NCBI GenBank assembly: GCA_003526525.1
Contig: DPVV01000256.1
Location: forward strand, 8,908 to 15,398
Length of the DNA stretch: 6,491 nt
Direction of reading: 5' to 3'
DNA from: Lachnoclostridium phytofermentans
Lineage (GTDB): Bacteria > Bacillota > Clostridia > Lachnospirales > Lachnospiraceae
The position numbers and the translations under genes were made by a program. The notes under the pieces were generated by a model. That model did not search any database, was not told the origin of the DNA, and was given only the letters and a program-made list of their open reading frames with translations. The stretch's first letter is position 1, and every line of letters starts with the position of its first letter. Of the stretch, positions 5,704 through 6,491 are shown piece by piece.

Positions 5704-6201
5704 TTACTCTGTTTCTTGCTGCTCATTGATATAATTTATGAGGCCATCTGCTTTCATAATCTTTTGCATAAATTCAGGAAACGCCTGACCCCTATAAGAT
5801 GTTCCTTTTGTAAGGTTTGTAATAATACCACTATCAAAGTCTATCTCAACCTCATTACCAGCATCGATATCTCTTGCAGCCTCTTTACATTCTATGATTG
5901 GAAGCCCTATATTAATTGAATTTCGATAAAATATTCTTGCAAAAGTTTCAGCAATTACACAGCTGATACCAGAAGCTTTCATTGCGATTGGTGCATGCTC
6001 TCTGGAGGATCCGCAACCAAAATTTTTATTCGCTACTATGATATCACCGAGGTTTACACGATTAACAAATTCCTTATCGATATCCTCCATGCATTTTTTC
6101 GCAAGTTCTTTTGGATCAGAGGAATTTAAATACCTAGCAGGAATGATAACATCCGTATCTACGTTATCTCCATATTTATGAACCATACCATGTGCTTTCA
6201 T
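5704..6201 (-). CDS. leuD: 3-isopropylmalate dehydratase small subunit (archaeal/clostridial short type)
   Basis: LeuD is the swivelling small subunit of isopropylmalate isomerase, which converts 2-isopropylmalate to 3-isopropylmalate in leucine synthesis in the cytoplasm. At 165 aa it is the short form used with stand-alone LeuC in clostridia and archaea, versus about 200 aa in enterobacteria. Visible signatures are [16 protein letters not shown] (10-25), [10 protein letters not shown] (62-71), whose serines and arginine contact substrate, and [17 protein letters not shown] (85-101). The loop after the first motif reads YLNSSDP (24-30); this loop influences which hydroxyacid is accepted. Start: ATG with GAGGT (plus 6206-6210) only 4 nt away, a tight spacing. 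It follows leuC by 47 nt and is transcribed with it. A homoaconitase or 2,3-dimethylmalate dehydratase subunit is the main alternative, less likely here. Confidence 0.92.
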   Translation of the reverse strand: MKAHGMVHKYGDNVDTDVIIPARYLNSSDPKELAKKCMEDIDKEFVNRVNLGDIIVANKNFGCGSSREHAPIAMKASGISCVIAETFARIFYRNSINIGLPIIECKEAARDIDAGNEVEIDFDSGIITNLTKGTSYRGQAFPEFMQKIMKADGLINYINEQQETE

Positions 6202-6216
6202 ACATACCTCTATTCT

Positions 6217-6230
6217 GGTGCTTCAGCACC
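6217..6230 (-). promoter_or_regulatory. Small hairpin in the leuC-leuD gap
   Basis: GGTGC (6217-6221) and GCACC (6226-6230) form a 5-bp perfect stem with a 4-nt loop, just upstream of the leuD ribosome-binding site. It is too short, and lacks a T-run, for termination. It may only influence leuD translation, or be incidental. Confidence 0.35.
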
Positions 6231-6248
6231 TCTTCGTTGTTTTCACTT

Positions 6249-6491
6249 TTATGAAAAGAGCTCGGAAGGCTCACTAATCTTTCCAGTTACTGCGCTTGCC
6301 GCTGCTACTGCAGGACTGCAAAGGTATACTTCTGATTCCACGTGTCCCATACGCCCAACAAAGTTTCGATTCGTTGTAGATGCAGCACGTTCTCCTGCTG
6401 CAAGAATCCCCATATGTCCTCCTAGACATGGTCCGCAAGTTGGAGTGCTTACCACACATCCTGCTTTGATAAAGGTTTGAATCAACCCTTC
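6249..6491 (-). CDS. leuC: 3-isopropylmalate dehydratase large subunit, C-terminal part (cut by window edge)
   Basis: Only the last 80 codons plus stop are present, and the frame stays open through the right edge; a TTG at 6485 is an internal leucine codon, not a start. LeuC carries the [4Fe-4S] cluster and pairs with LeuD. In this fragment [11 protein letters not shown] holds the C-x-x-C that supplies two of the three cluster cysteines (fragment residues 19 and 22). [11 protein letters not shown] (39-49) carries the two arginines conserved across the aconitase family for substrate binding, and [14 protein letters not shown] near the end is the usual C-terminal helix region. The gene precedes leuD by 47 nt. 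The upstream promoter and any leucine-responsive leader are outside the window. Confidence 0.92.
   Translation of the reverse strand, partial: EGLIQTFIKAGCVVSTPTCGPCLGGHMGILAAGERAASTTNRNFVGRMGHVESEVYLCSPAVAAASAVTGKISEPSELFS

Noticed and set aside
5696..5705. Palindrome AAGAGCTCTT overlapping the leuD stop codon, and TTAATTAATTAA near 2342-2353
   Set aside because: Both are short and expected by chance in AT-rich DNA; no partner site or T-run supports a function.
6178..6480. 100-codon forward frame opposite leuC and the start of leuD
   Set aside because: It lies antisense to conserved LeuC/LeuD motifs, with no ribosome-binding site.

Overview
The window is AT-rich, with clostridial-style ribosome-binding sites and compact, mostly same-strand gene clusters. 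The proteins (an archaeal-type split LeuC/LeuD isomerase, AzlC/AzlD, clostridial-looking LysR and MraY-like proteins) fit a Firmicute of the Clostridia, most likely Lachnospiraceae. That placement is inferred from sequence style and protein character; no database was searched.

Layout. Positions 1-140 hold about six degenerate 21-bp tandem repeats, open in one forward frame up to a stop at 130-132. A good sigma-A-like promoter (146-174) follows, then a 12-bp perfect inverted repeat (181-220) and a nested imperfect hairpin (241-301). Together they form a roughly 150-nt leader before a plus-strand pair: an MraY/WecA-family membrane sugar-phosphate transferase (333-1295) and a LysR-type regulator with a TTG start (1329-2219). 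A long near-perfect hairpin (2249-2310) separates this pair from the convergent minus-strand genes and probably terminates transcription from both sides.

The minus-strand cluster, read from right to left, has two units. The 3' end of leuC (cut by the right edge) and complete leuD encode isopropylmalate isomerase for leucine synthesis, and end at a hairpin terminator with a T-run (5555-5624). Next comes a promoter (5480-5508) and an apparent four-gene operon: an AstE/AspA-family zinc deacylase with intact catalytic residues (4453-5388), a paralogue of identical length that has lost two zinc ligands and the catalytic glutamate (3517-4452), azlC (2792-3496) and azlD (2383-2691). A 13-bp hairpin lies in the azlC-azlD gap.

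How the genes may work together. AzlC and AzlD form a two-subunit amino-acid exporter, best known for branched-chain amino acids. Placing it behind a deacylase/pseudo-deacylase pair suggests a module that releases an amino acid from an N-acyl precursor and exports it. The pair, probably one active and one dead subunit made in coupled translation, is the strongest candidate here for something undescribed. Its substrate cannot be read from the sequence. The nearby leucine genes make a branched-chain link attractive, but the terminator between the units argues against simple co-transcription.
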